A DNA stretch of 48,982 nt from a virus. Shown here piece after piece: positions 24,111-31,759 of the stretch (position 1 is its first letter; each line of letters opens with the position of its first letter). The position numbers and the translations under genes were made by a program. Location of the stretch: positions 1 to 48,982 of IMG/VR virus record IMGVR_UViG_3300027028_000034; one strand, 5' to 3'. The notes under the pieces are model-generated. The model was not told the origin of the DNA and did not search any database. It saw only the letters and a program-made list of their open reading frames with translations.

Positions 24111-25802
24111 TTATATCCACCCCGCTCCCCCATTGTTTTCTTCATGCTTCGATTCCTCCCGTTGCTGTTGTTTTTTCTTAAACCACTCGAACCACTTATC
24201 AGCTACCTGACGCACTTGCAAGGCGATTGAATAAGCCATAATTCGGTCATCGTGACAACCACTGTCGGCTTCTGCCTTGCCCTTGTTATCAATGAACGTC
24301 ATACACTCGCCGTACAGCTCTGGACAATAAATATCGTAAAGCTCATCACGAATGGCTTCTTTGAAATCACTGATCATCACGGGACGGGTTGCCTTATTGG
24401 TTTCCCATCCAAGCTTGCCCTTCTTATGAAGGAACAGCAGCGGGTAATGACATGTGTTGAACAACGTGTTAAGCACTGATTCACCAGTGTTATTGTTCTC
24501 CACTGCAAGCAATGCTGTGTTGTAATAAAGGCCCAACGTGTTCAGCTTTTTCCCGAACAAGTCAGTGTCCCACTTGCCATGTAGAGCGGCACACATTTCG
24601 CCTGTACGCGCATCGATCACATAAGCAGCATCATAGTCACCATCTTCGGTACCCTTTGCTGTATCTGCAGATAAAATATATTGCTTGCCTTGCTCTGGAA
24701 GGTGATAGATGACCAGTTCCCCCGCATGAGCCGGGATAACCTGTTCTTTAACAAAATCAATTTCATGAATAACACCTTTCAGTTTAATTGCTTCCTTCAG
24801 GCGCTTAATGAATTTGTTATCAAAGATACTTTCACCTGATAACAAGAACGCTTCGTCAGGTTCAGAAGGGTATTCCTGTTCAAACTGTCGTGAATCACCG
24901 CCGCAATCGTTTCGGATGGTATACCGTCGCCATTGCAACTGCTCATCGTCCAACCCGTATTTTGCCTTGAGTTCCAGTTCATCTTCAGTCAGTTCAAAGC
25001 CAGGCGGAACGGGCTTGCGGTAGTCGGGCATCTCAAACCATGCAAAAAAGAGCGGAGAAAAATCATTCTCGCCCTTAACGGCTGCATCCCATATTTGCTT
25101 GAACTCTTCCATGCCGTTTGCTGTAGATTCGATAATTCCGATGCTTCCTGGCTCTTTGGACAAAGCAGCAAGAAGGGAAAGCAAATGTCGCTTCTTCTTT
25201 TTCGCTGGCCAGAACGCCACTTCGGAAGCATGGAGATAATGAATCGTATCCGAACGGGCAAGTACCCGGCTTTCCGCTGATTGTACAGTGATCTTCGATT
25301 TCAGACCTGGATTCCTTCGACGGTCTACCGTCCGGATCGCCGGGTTCTCGAAGGTCAGCTTCTTGGCGTTGTTCTTCCTGGTCATCGGCTGAATCACTGG
25401 TGGAACACGTTCATAATAAAGCTGGAACATGTCGAATAGGTTGCTTGAAGCATCCGAGGACTGAGCAACAATAAAGGCATTCTTCGCCTCTTGTAGAGAC
25501 GTGAAATAGTAGATTAATGCCTCTGTCACGGTGGAAAATCCCATTTGCCTGGCTTTAAGAATGATGATCCGAACGGGCTTCCCTGCTTCTAAATCCTCAA
25601 TTACTTTGGCAGCATAACGCCGTTGGGCTTCATTGAGTATCAAACGCACCATTGCACCGGACTTGTCCTTTATCTTGAGCATGCGGTAACAAAACTGTTC
25701 GAAGTCCAACAGGATCGCTTTTAACTCAGCAAGCTTGTCAGGGCGTTGCTGCAGTTTTCGTTTGATACGCCGACGGTGTTCCTTAGCTAATGCGATCACC
25801 AA
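24111..25802 (-). CDS. terL: terminase large subunit
   Basis: 563 residues. The ATPase domain has Walker A KARQMGFST (about 82-90), a Walker B-like strand TIHYLHASEVAFW (about 188-200) and the coupling region GSIGIIESTANGMEEF. The nuclease domain has the RNase-H-like acidic strand LSADTAKGTEDGDYDAAYVI (about 380-400), AVENNNTGESVLNTL, and C-terminal HDDRIMAYSIALQ. It cuts and pumps DNA through the portal. GTG start overlapping the small subunit stop as GTGA, so translation is coupled. Confidence 0.95.
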   Translation of the reverse strand: MVIALAKEHRRRIKRKLQQRPDKLAELKAILLDFEQFCYRMLKIKDKSGAMVRLILNEAQRRYAAKVIEDLEAGKPVRIIILKARQMGFSTVTEALIYYFTSLQEAKNAFIVAQSSDASSNLFDMFQLYYERVPPVIQPMTRKNNAKKLTFENPAIRTVDRRRNPGLKSKITVQSAESRVLARSDTIHYLHASEVAFWPAKKKKRHLLSLLAALSKEPGSIGIIESTANGMEEFKQIWDAAVKGENDFSPLFFAWFEMPDYRKPVPPGFELTEDELELKAKYGLDDEQLQWRRYTIRNDCGGDSRQFEQEYPSEPDEAFLLSGESIFDNKFIKRLKEAIKLKGVIHEIDFVKEQVIPAHAGELVIYHLPEQGKQYILSADTAKGTEDGDYDAAYVIDARTGEMCAALHGKWDTDLFGKKLNTLGLYYNTALLAVENNNTGESVLNTLFNTCHYPLLFLHKKGKLGWETNKATRPVMISDFKEAIRDELYDIYCPELYGECMTFIDNKGKAEADSGCHDDRIMAYSIALQVRQVADKWFEWFKKKQQQREESKHEENNGGAGWI

Positions 25803-26692
25803 TCTAAATCATCCCCATCGTCGTCATCTTCATCGTCTACATCATCTTCGCCCCCATTCTTACCCCCATGACCTGATGCCTTGTATTTGTCCAACTCAAG
25901 ACGCTCACGGGCAATCCTCAGTTTTTCTTCCTCCTGCTGCAGGCTGGCAATAAGGTTAATGACTCGCAACTTCTTATCCCTCGTCTTCACTAGGGCTTCC
26001 TCTTGTTTAAGGATCTTGTCCAGCTTTGACGTGACAACGGTCGTGATCTCCGTTACCTTCATGCCTTCAGTGGTCAGTGGTACACTGATTGCCTTTCCCG
26101 TCTTAGGGCTCAACATAGAAACCTTGTCCTTCCGTTGCATGAGCTCCTGCTTGGTCTTACGCTCTTCATCAGTCAAACCATCTTCAAGCAGTTTGACACG
26201 CTTCATGTGACGCCGCTCCTGAAGGGTTAACATGATCAACTGTTCTTTGAGCTGAACAAGAGGATCAGTGTCAATCTGGACAAACATACCCTGTTCTTCA
26301 GGTTCCAGCGCATCCAAGAAGATCGTTTCATACATGCCTGTCTTCAACGCCTTTTTATTCCGGTATGGACCACCAGGGCCGCCACTGTTCCCAACGGCAT
26401 TTTTATTCCCGGGTGGAGCACCGCCACGATTGCCAGATGCATTCTTGTTGCCTTTGGGCGCTCCCCTTGATTTCGGAACGCTCCCATTCGTTCCATTTGG
26501 AGCGCTCCCTTTGGAATCCCCCGAAACGCTCCCATTGAGTTCATCTTCCCAGCAATCCATGGACTTCCACTTGCGAACCCTAGATTCGGGAACAGAAAGA
26601 GCGACGGCGATGTCCTTTAACTTCATCGACCCGCCGCTCTCCAGCCACATCAGTTTAGCCTTGTCCCGTTCAGGACTTCTCTCTCTGGCCAT
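25796..26692 (-). CDS. terS: terminase small subunit (PBSX type)
   Basis: 298 residues. The N-terminal winged helix RDKAKLMWLESGGSMKLKDI then VALSVPESRVRKWKSMDCWE is typical of TerS DNA-recognition domains. It is followed by a serine/asparagine/glycine low-complexity segment with repeats of the type G-x-P-x-GNKNA (about 75-110), which is usual in this family. The helical C-terminus (about 130-270) is the oligomerisation region, with an acidic tail of D/E residues that would meet the large subunit. Confidence 0.9.
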   Translation of the reverse strand: MARERSPERDKAKLMWLESGGSMKLKDIAVALSVPESRVRKWKSMDCWEDELNGSVSGDSKGSAPNGTNGSVPKSRGAPKGNKNASGNRGGAPPGNKNAVGNSGGPGGPYRNKKALKTGMYETIFLDALEPEEQGMFVQIDTDPLVQLKEQLIMLTLQERRHMKRVKLLEDGLTDEERKTKQELMQRKDKVSMLSPKTGKAISVPLTTEGMKVTEITTVVTSKLDKILKQEEALVKTRDKKLRVINLIASLQQEEEKLRIARERLELDKYKASGHGGKNGGEDDVDDEDDDDGDDLDW

Positions 26693-26734
26693 CTACATTC
26701 ATCACCACCCCCAACAATCAACTGCAGCAGTTAC

Positions 26735-26974
26735 TCACACATAGGGAATCAAGACTGAATCCATCGTGTAAGTGTACCCGAACTGCCTCTCGTAATTTTT
26801 CCTTGCGATGTCGGCCCGATTCACAGAACCGTATCCCCTGACATCCCTGTTCTGCTTCCTTACATCATTCATTTTCTGTTCCCACCAACCAATGTTGTTC
26901 ACAGACTCAATTACATTGAACAGCTTTCTGTCATGGTCGATAATCACGAAACACAATTCTTCACGCTTATGCAT
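26735..26974 (-). CDS. small phage protein, unknown function
   Basis: 79 residues from the ATG at 26974 (GAGGTGGTTTTTGCT upstream; a longer frame to 26986 has no ribosome site). Soluble, beta strand then helix (MHKREELCFVIIDHDRKLFN..., later RKNYERQFGYTYTMD). It lies just upstream of the terminase small subunit, where accessory packaging proteins often sit. Confidence 0.6.
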   Translation of the reverse strand: MHKREELCFVIIDHDRKLFNVIESVNNIGWWEQKMNDVRKQNRDVRGYGSVNRADIARKNYERQFGYTYTMDSVLIPYV

Positions 26975-27065
26975 AGCAAAAACCACCTCTGCGTCTAGTA
27001 AAGCCGTTGAAGGCTTCCAAAACCAATATAAGGTGGTCAGATTGCTTTATAACACATTAATGAAA

Positions 27066-27278
27066 TTACCACTCATCATCCTTCTGAAGCTTGATATCCA
27101 GTTCGATGAGACGTTCCAGATCCTGAACGGTCTTCATCATTATATGTCCAGCCTGCAGGTCTTTAACCCACTGGGCGATAGCTGCCTTGACGATCTTCCT
27201 GTATTGCTCTTTACTCTCAAGGATACCTTCCATTACAGCGAGTTCATGTTGCAATAAATCTTCATCTGGTGTTCTCAT
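27066..27278 (-). CDS. small helical phage protein, unknown function
   Basis: 70 residues, almost entirely helical and charged (MRTPDEDLLQHELAVMEGIL...). No motif. It is the first leftward gene after the 27.3-kb structured region and precedes the terminase genes, with a 79-base gap to the next gene. Similar short helical proteins occur near terminases of Firmicute phages, without known function. Confidence 0.6.
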   Translation of the reverse strand: MRTPDEDLLQHELAVMEGILESKEQYRKIVKAAIAQWVKDLQAGHIMMKTVQDLERLIELDIKLQKDDEW

Positions 27279-27306
27279 GCGTACCCCTCAGCTTTCCGTT
27301 ATGATG

Positions 27307-27412
27307 GAATGCGAGATAGTGGATGTCTGCAAAATGCCACGCGTGGCGGGCCGCTATCTCAGCCGGGGGATACCCTGGGTGTTAAGGAGGACGTTACCGC
27401 GTCCTCCTTTTT
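27307..27412 (+). ncRNA. candidate structured small RNA with intrinsic terminator
   Basis: A -10-like TATGAT (27300-27305) precedes about 105 bases of nested helices: GAGATAG (27313-27319) with CTATCTC (27354-27360), enclosing GCCACGCGTGGC (27336-27347), then CCGGGGGATACCCTGG, and a terminator AGGAGGACG (27385-27393) / CGTCCTCCT (27400-27408) with T5. No convincing -35 box. It lies in a 228-base gap between leftward genes and is transcribed against them. A frame starting near 27304 is open but has no ribosome site and is crossed by all hairpins. Confidence 0.5.
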
Positions 27413-27441
27413 ATCATGCTTTGGAGTTTTTAGACATTAGG

Positions 27442-27465
27442 AAAACCACCTAAATAGTAGGTGGT
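27442..27465 (-). terminator. intrinsic terminator of the VOC gene
   Basis: ACCACCT (27445-27451) pairs with AGGTGGT (27459-27465); on the minus strand it is followed by TTTT. It separates the VOC gene from the terminase region. Confidence 0.7.
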
Positions 27466-27506
27466 TAATAATGAGCTATCGTTTCCCGTTAGCTTAGACA
27501 GTTGTC

Positions 27507-27902
27507 TTAGAAGATTAACTCACAATCTTTATGCTCCCATACATCAAATAAGTTTCCATCTAGATCTTCAAAAACAAAAAACTTGCCGTAAATGCCTTCA
27601 TTGCTAATTGGTCTGGTTGTAACTCCATCCGATGTTAGTCTCATGTGTAATGATTCGATATCATCTGTAAAAAATGTTACAACCCACCTTGGCCGTCCGT
27701 TTACTTCAAAAACCGCTCTTGTGTCATTATCAGATTCAATTAAATCAATTATTGGGCGGTTATCCCTGAATAAACTTATATAATTCCCTCTATCGTTTCT
27801 GATGTTAAAACCAAAGTGACTGACGAACCATTCTCCAGATTTTTTTGCATTTTTAACTGGAATAACATTATATGCGATTCCTAAAATACTCCCATTTACC
27901 AT
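27507..27902 (-). CDS. VOC (glyoxalase/bleomycin-resistance fold) family protein
   Basis: 131 residues with the paired beta-alpha-beta-beta-beta modules of the vicinal oxygen chelate fold: NVIPVKNAKKSGEWFVSHFGF in the first half and VVTFFTDDIESLHMRL then GKFFVFEDLDGNLFDVWEH in the second. Substrate unknown; the family includes glyoxalases, dioxygenases and fosfomycin/bleomycin resistance proteins. E at FDVWE is a candidate metal ligand. It has its own terminator and is AT-richer than the phage genes, so it is probably a moron that benefits the lysogen rather than a virion gene. Start supported by GGGGCTGAGTAGT. Confidence 0.8.
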   Translation of the reverse strand: MVNGSILGIAYNVIPVKNAKKSGEWFVSHFGFNIRNDRGNYISLFRDNRPIIDLIESDNDTRAVFEVNGRPRWVVTFFTDDIESLHMRLTSDGVTTRPISNEGIYGKFFVFEDLDGNLFDVWEHKDCELIF

Positions 27903-28063
27903 ACTACTCAGCCCCTGTCATAAATTCGTCTCCAAATTAATTCAAGGTTGTTATTGCAATATCCTGCCCGTTAGATTAACAAGATTACTTTCAGCAATGT
28001 TAAATAAAGTGTCTCATCATAAAGCATCATCACTTTGCTTAACCAAAGCAGGAACCTTTCCTT

Positions 28064-28672
28064 TTATTTTGGATAGGGTTTGTGCAAAGGCAGGATCTTA
28101 CGCCGCATCTTCTTGTTCAATGGCATTAAGTACTTGTGCTTGCCCTCTGTCCGGTACAATTCGGCATTGGCATCCAGATTGTTCCTGATCCAATCGATGC
28201 GTTGACTGCCGGTACCATACTTGCTGTGAATCGATTTGGGATGTGTCTTCTTGCCCCGGATGATGAAATAATGCTCCCCGTCCGTCTTGCCCTCATAGAT
28301 CCAGTTCGTCGCCTGATAGATCCCACCGTGATGCTTTTGCTCAACGTCGGCATAACTGACGATCAACTCCACATTGGGGGATTGCTCCTTCAAGAAACGG
28401 ATCGCTTTGGCAAGAATCTCCGATACAAATGATTGATGCTTGGTTAAGGCAACCCGTGTCAACTCACAACATTCACGCTGCGTCAGGCCATAAGGAGAAC
28501 CGATATTCTGAGTCGCCCCACGGCTGAATATAACAACACCGATAAACTGGCCATCCTCCCATGCTCCCACTTTGACCGACTTCCCTGCGGGCAAGCTGCG
28601 GCTATAGTGGAAATTCTCACAGGAAAACTTCGCTGCTGCATGTGTCGCCCAATCCACTTTTAAATCAATCAT
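28064..28672 (-). CDS. Mom-like DNA adenine modification protein (GNAT-related)
   Basis: 202 residues from the ATG at 28672, which overlaps the ParB-like stop codon (GAGG 9 bases upstream). The sequence pattern fits the Mom family, the phage Mu enzyme group that converts adenine in DNA to N6-(methylcarbamoyl)adenine using an acetyl-CoA-type cofactor and a GNAT fold (established knowledge for Mu). Features: FIGVVIFSRGATQNIGSPYG, then CCELTRVALTKHQ, VELIVSYADVEQKHHGGIYQ and a C-terminal basic segment RTEGKHKYLMPLNKKMRRK. The modification would protect phage DNA from host restriction. Family membership is recognised by eye; catalytic residues are not verified. Confidence 0.7.
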   Translation of the reverse strand: MIDLKVDWATHAAAKFSCENFHYSRSLPAGKSVKVGAWEDGQFIGVVIFSRGATQNIGSPYGLTQRECCELTRVALTKHQSFVSEILAKAIRFLKEQSPNVELIVSYADVEQKHHGGIYQATNWIYEGKTDGEHYFIIRGKKTHPKSIHSKYGTGSQRIDWIRNNLDANAELYRTEGKHKYLMPLNKKMRRKILPLHKPYPK

Positions 28673-29177
28673 GTTCGAATTCCTCATTACAGTGCGGACA
28701 AGTCACCAGTTTTGAACTCAATACCCCCAAATCGCCTTGATCCTCGGAAGTACCCGCATCGAAGTTCGGGATCTCAATCTCACCAAGCATCTGTTTCAGG
28801 TCCACATCGTCGAACCCGGACAAGGAAATATCCACGCCTTCCTGTTTCAGCTCAACAAGCAACTGCGAAAGGGCATCTTCATCCCAATCACCTGATACCT
28901 TATTCAAAGCGATATTCAGGAGCCGTTCCTGCTGATCGTCCAGATCCACCACGGATACCTGCAGCCCAGTGTGGCCCAGCTCATTGACCATGATCTTATA
29001 ACGTTGATGGCCACCAACCATGTTCCCTGTACGTTCGTTCCAGACAATCGGCTCAACATAACCGAATTCCTCTATACTGCGGCGAAGCTTCTCATATTCC
29101 AGATCCCCGGGCTGAAGGTCAACGCGGGGGTTGTAGGCTGCTGCATTAATCTGATCGATTGGCACGATTCTGATGTT
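28665..29177 (-). CDS. ParB-like N-terminal-domain protein with C-terminal zinc motif
   Basis: 170 residues from the ATG at 29177 (GAGGTGGTAGAA upstream; a longer frame to 29237 lacks a site). Residues about 1-85 are a ParB/Sulfiredoxin-type domain: IRIVPIDQINAAAYNPR, LRRSIEEFGYVEPIVWNE, and the nucleotide/nuclease motif GGHQRYK. The C-terminus carries a CPHC pair followed by EFEHD, probably binding zinc with the H. In phages such proteins are often paired with DNA-modifying enzymes, and here it overlaps the Mom-like gene, suggesting a joint role in DNA modification or its targeting. Confidence 0.85.
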   Translation of the reverse strand, partial: NIRIVPIDQINAAAYNPRVDLQPGDLEYEKLRRSIEEFGYVEPIVWNERTGNMVGGHQRYKIMVNELGHTGLQVSVVDLDDQQERLLNIALNKVSGDWDEDALSQLLVELKQEGVDISLSGFDDVDLKQMLGEIEIPNFDAGTSEDQGDLGVLSSKLVTCPHCNEEFEHD

Positions 29178-29208
29178 CATTTCTACCACCTCAAAGTTTT
29201 TTATGGCA

Positions 29209-29242
29209 ACAAAAAAGGGATAAGCATCAATGCTCATCCCTT
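29209..29242 (-). terminator. intrinsic terminator before the ParB/Mom pair
   Basis: On the minus strand an imperfect stem of about 12 bp formed by plus 29215-29227 and 29231-29242 (AAGGGAT-AGCAT type) is followed by six T. It closes the transcription unit of the 29267 gene. Confidence 0.75.
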
Positions 29243-29266
29243 CTCAGTGGTTAATTCGATTCGTTA

Positions 29267-29638
29267 TTATTTATACCAGCCATGAAGTCCATCAGCGCAA
29301 CTACTAAAGCCACTTTGATAGTTGTACTCGCTGTTACCTTCAACATGTTCAAGCGCCTCGTAAACCTTACGTAACGCACCGGAACCATTAGACATACCGA
29401 TAATATCGATTTGAGCTCTAACCATAGCTGTCCAATACTCTTGAGCATTCAAATCAAGGTCATATTGTTCGTAAATGCCACCTTGTTTATCCAGATCATC
29501 AATAAATTTATCCAGGCCTTCAAGTAAATTGGATTCTTTCACTTCCCCGTACCCAGGAGCTCTCTTTTGAGCTAACTTCCGTTCCTTAAGTCCTTCGGCT
29601 AATTTCTCAGCCAACTCTTGAATCAATTTCGCTTCCAT
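29267..29638 (-). CDS. helical phage protein, unknown function
   Basis: 123 residues from the ATG at 29638, with GGGGTGATAAGG upstream. The N-terminal 60 residues are strongly helical and charged (MEAKLIQELAEKLAEGLKER...), the rest contains QYDLDLNAQEYWTAMVRAQI and a C-terminal aromatic SGFSSCADGLHGWYK. No family recognised. Own terminator at 29209-29242 and a structured 250-base upstream region suggest independent regulation. Confidence 0.6.
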   Translation of the reverse strand: MEAKLIQELAEKLAEGLKERKLAQKRAPGYGEVKESNLLEGLDKFIDDLDKQGGIYEQYDLDLNAQEYWTAMVRAQIDIIGMSNGSGALRKVYEALEHVEGNSEYNYQSGFSSCADGLHGWYK

Positions 29639-29725
29639 CCTTATCACCCCTTTTCTAATTTTAGGATACTATATTTTCCCAGCCTGTCTAGTATTCTTCT
29701 TCCAGTAATTGTGTTGAGTTGGTTT

Positions 29726-29774
29726 CAGCGTTTGGGTGACCATCATATGCATGCGTAGGCTCACTCAGACGCTG
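29726..29774. repeat. long imperfect inverted repeat in a 260-base intergenic gap
   Basis: CAGCGTTTGGGTGACC at 29726-29741 is matched at 14 of 16 positions by the reverse complement of the sequence ending GACGCTG at 29774. The loop of about 18 bases contains ATGCATGCG. It lies upstream of the leftward gene at 29638, so it may be a leader RNA structure, a protein site, or a remnant of an inserted element. The rest of the gap (29639-29865) holds a weaker hairpin AGAATG...CATTCT (29832-29848) with a T tract on the minus strand and no gene. Confidence 0.45.
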
Positions 29775-29865
29775 TTCTCCGCTCTTCAATGGACTGATCC
29801 CTGCAAACGGACGTTCTCATATAAAAAAGCTTAGAATGGCTCACATTCTGTTATATGCAAGCAAA

Positions 29866-29891
29866 AGAAAAAGCACCACGATGGGTGCTTT
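29866..29891 (-). terminator. intrinsic terminator of the 29901 gene
   Basis: On the minus strand AAAGCACC, a 6-base loop and GGTGCTTT run into TTTTCTTTT. It ends the unit of the gene at 29901-30257. Confidence 0.7.
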
Positions 29892-29900
29892 AATTTAGAA

Positions 29901-30257
29901 TTACAATTCAATCCTAATAGTAATGTCATCATTTTCAATTTCAAGAGTGAGCACATTAAGCTTCATTTTTTGGTAGCTTGTAGACGCAGATCTTGAAAAT
30001 GTTGAATTAAGGACTTTAATTTGTTCTTTTTCTAAATTGTGATCGGCATCTTCCCAATTTATTCCTATGTTGTAGTATGGAGTATTCGCATAATGTTGTC
30101 CTTCTAAAGAAATGACTACACCCCGTATACTGATATAATCGTTATCAGTAGTTGTAAAGTCAACATCTGCCATGAAAGTATACCCTCTTTTGTTGTATAT
30201 ACCATGAATTAGATTATATTGCTCATTAGCCTTTTTATAACTTAGTTGCTTCCCCAC
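29901..30257 (-). CDS. hypothetical protein, unknown function
   Basis: 118 residues, soluble. An N-terminal basic helix (MGKQLSYKKANEQYNLIHGI) is followed by a beta-rich domain with several strands ending in ITIRIEL. AT-rich, with a separate terminator, so likely accessory cargo. GGGAGGTGTATAGATAGT precedes the start. No family recognised. Confidence 0.6.
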   Translation of the reverse strand: MGKQLSYKKANEQYNLIHGIYNKRGYTFMADVDFTTTDNDYISIRGVVISLEGQHYANTPYYNIGINWEDADHNLEKEQIKVLNSTFSRSASTSYQKMKLNVLTLEIENDDITIRIEL

Positions 30258-30294
30258 TATCTATACACCTCCCTTCGACATCACAATTCGACAA

Positions 30295-30438
30295 TTAGGA
30301 AGGTTTTACCTCTTTTGGACATAAAGGTCTACAGCAAAACTGTTTTACCCCGTCGAAGCGACCCCATACACAACCTTTGCATTTCTCAGGCTGTTTGTTG
30401 AGGCGAATGCGTATCTTCTTCCGTCTTCTGCTGATCAC
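30295..30438 (-). CDS. small cysteine-rich (zinc-knuckle-like) protein
   Basis: 47 residues, GTG start with GGAGGATTTAAA. The N-terminus is strongly basic (MISRRRKKIRIRLNKQPEKC) and the C-terminal half has five cysteines arranged C-x2-C-x11-CC-x4-C (CKGC, QFCC, RPLC), suggesting a small zinc-binding fold with nucleic-acid affinity. It is the first gene after a strong leftward promoter (30613-30641). Such mini-proteins are frequent in Firmicute phage middle regions. Confidence 0.65.
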   Translation of the reverse strand: MISRRRKKIRIRLNKQPEKCKGCVWGRFDGVKQFCCRPLCPKEVKPS

Positions 30439-30612
30439 TTTAAATCCTCCAATGAAAAAAAGCCGATCCAGTGAAGGAACGACTTTAATGTGATATGTAT
30501 GATGTTGTTGTTACGTCCTAAAAGCATGCGCCCGAAACGGTCGCCGCAAAAACGCTGTGCTCTTTGCTTTAAATGCATACGTACTATGTAACTATAGAGG
30601 AAGAACAAGACC

Positions 30613-30641
30613 ATTTTACTGAGGTTACATTATTGAGTCAA
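30613..30641 (-). promoter_or_regulatory. leftward sigma-A promoter
   Basis: Minus-strand TTGACT (plus 30636-30641), 17-bp spacer, TAAAAT (plus 30613-30618). It points at the gene starting at 30438 about 170 bases away. The stretch between contains an open frame of 59 codons without a ribosome site (30439-30615) that I do not call. It could supply a second start for the leftward middle genes. Confidence 0.6.
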
Positions 30642-30707
30642 AAACACTAATCTTCATTATAGTAGTATAACTTTTCGTTAGCTCCTGATCTCGTCTATTT
30701 CCTCACT

Positions 30708-30854
30708 TTATTGATTAAAAATCCAAAATATGAATGTACCAAATAAGCAAACAAGCGACACAGGATACATTATCCATTTGCTTACCCGATCTTTATACGC
30801 AATAACCCAGCAGATGATACCAATCCACGCAATTAATAGTTGCCAGAAATCCAA
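30708..30854 (-). CDS. small two-helix membrane protein
   Basis: 48 residues with two hydrophobic helices (MDFWQLLIAWIGIICWVIAY, then a basic turn KDRVSKW, then the second helix ending FIFWIFNQ). TTG start with GGGGAGG nine bases upstream. It has the size of a small phage membrane protein with unknown role; it is monocistronic or follows the large gap at 30855-31061. Confidence 0.65.
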   Translation of the reverse strand: MDFWQLLIAWIGIICWVIAYKDRVSKWIMYPVSLVCLFGTFIFWIFNQ

Positions 30855-31060
30855 TGATCGACACCTCCCCAACAACTAATTCGGTATCTGAATTGAATTA
30901 CCTTCTTAAGTTAACAGAAAAGGCGAGAAGAGGAACGCCCCAGTCATATGCCGCATGTGCAGCTGTGCGTTTCATTCTCGCTCGATTTCCACAATACAAA
31001 TATATCACGCCTAAAGTCCAACGAACGGCCATCATATGGCCATATATCGGTCAAAAATAG
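30854..31060 (+). CDS. doubtful small plus-strand reading frame
   Basis: 68 codons (ends QRTAIIWPYIGQK). Protein-like composition in residues 15-68, but no ribosome site and the start coincides with the start codon of the opposite-strand membrane protein gene. A competing minus-strand frame of 44 codons also exists in this 207-base gap. Listed only because the gap is otherwise unexplained. Confidence 0.25.
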   Translation: MIDTSPTTNSVSELNYLLKLTEKARRGTPQSYAACAAVRFILARFPQYKYITPKVQRTAIIWPYIGQK

Positions 31061-31061
31061 G

Positions 31062-31700
31062 TCACTTTTTTTTCTTCAAACGATTCTCTCTTACCTCCTT
31101 TATGTTCTTACTTGATTCCTTCACATCTTTAAGAAATTTTTCTTGTTCCATATAAGCGCTATCTATACAATCTTTTAAACTTATGATCCACTGGTATCTC
31201 AGAAAGAATAGCGAAAAGCTTAATAGTAGCATCATCATAACTATAATCAGCATTCTCCCATGAGCATCTTGAAGGCTACTTATATATTTTGCGTAGTCTT
31301 CTGACTCTTTTAATATAGCCTCTGTTATATATTCCGCTTTTTCCTCAAGACTTTCCACTGGGATTAGTGCTTCTTTATAGAGGTACATATTTTTCTCATG
31401 TTGCCAATCAACAGGTTTTAGACCTTGTCCTAAATAAAAAACAGTTGGAGATAAGATAGCAGTTAACACGAATGTAACAATAACCCAAATAAGATTAATT
31501 TGCTTAGCTATCTCAGCTTGAGTAGTAATTCCGCTTCTAATTACACCCAACTCATCTAAATTAGGATGCTTCTCTTTTATCCTCTTTTTTAGTTCCGAGG
31601 ATGTGTTCAAACTAATTGAGCCGAAACACCTAAAGAAACTCCCAGTAGCTCCATGTTTCATTAATAAATATCTACTCGCACTTGAATATTTAAATCCCAA
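31062..31700 (-). CDS. membrane protein with central coiled region, unknown function
   Basis: 212 residues, TTG start with AAGGGGGAGTTCAT. Two transmembrane segments (about 68-90, ending TAILSPTVFYLG, and about 150-170, MLIIVMMMLLLSFSLFFL) flank an extracytoplasmic loop rich in E and K. Both ends are cytoplasmic and very basic, the C-terminus ending RENRLKKKK. AT-rich compared with the phage backbone, and no counterpart in PBSX, so it is likely cargo expressed in the lysogen. Possible phage-exclusion role is only inference from topology and place. Confidence 0.6.
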   Translation of the reverse strand: MGFKYSSASRYLLMKHGATGSFFRCFGSISLNTSSELKKRIKEKHPNLDELGVIRSGITTQAEIAKQINLIWVIVTFVLTAILSPTVFYLGQGLKPVDWQHEKNMYLYKEALIPVESLEEKAEYITEAILKESEDYAKYISSLQDAHGRMLIIVMMMLLLSFSLFFLRYQWIISLKDCIDSAYMEQEKFLKDVKESSKNIKEVRENRLKKKK

Positions 31701-31759
31701 ATGAACTCCCCCTTTTAAACATATATCGGAAAAAAAGGAGAATAGGAATAGGCCGGCAT

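Noticed and set aside
30439-30615. 59-codon minus-strand frame (starts MVLFFLYSYI)
   Set aside because: No ribosome site and its start coincides with the -10 box of the leftward promoter.
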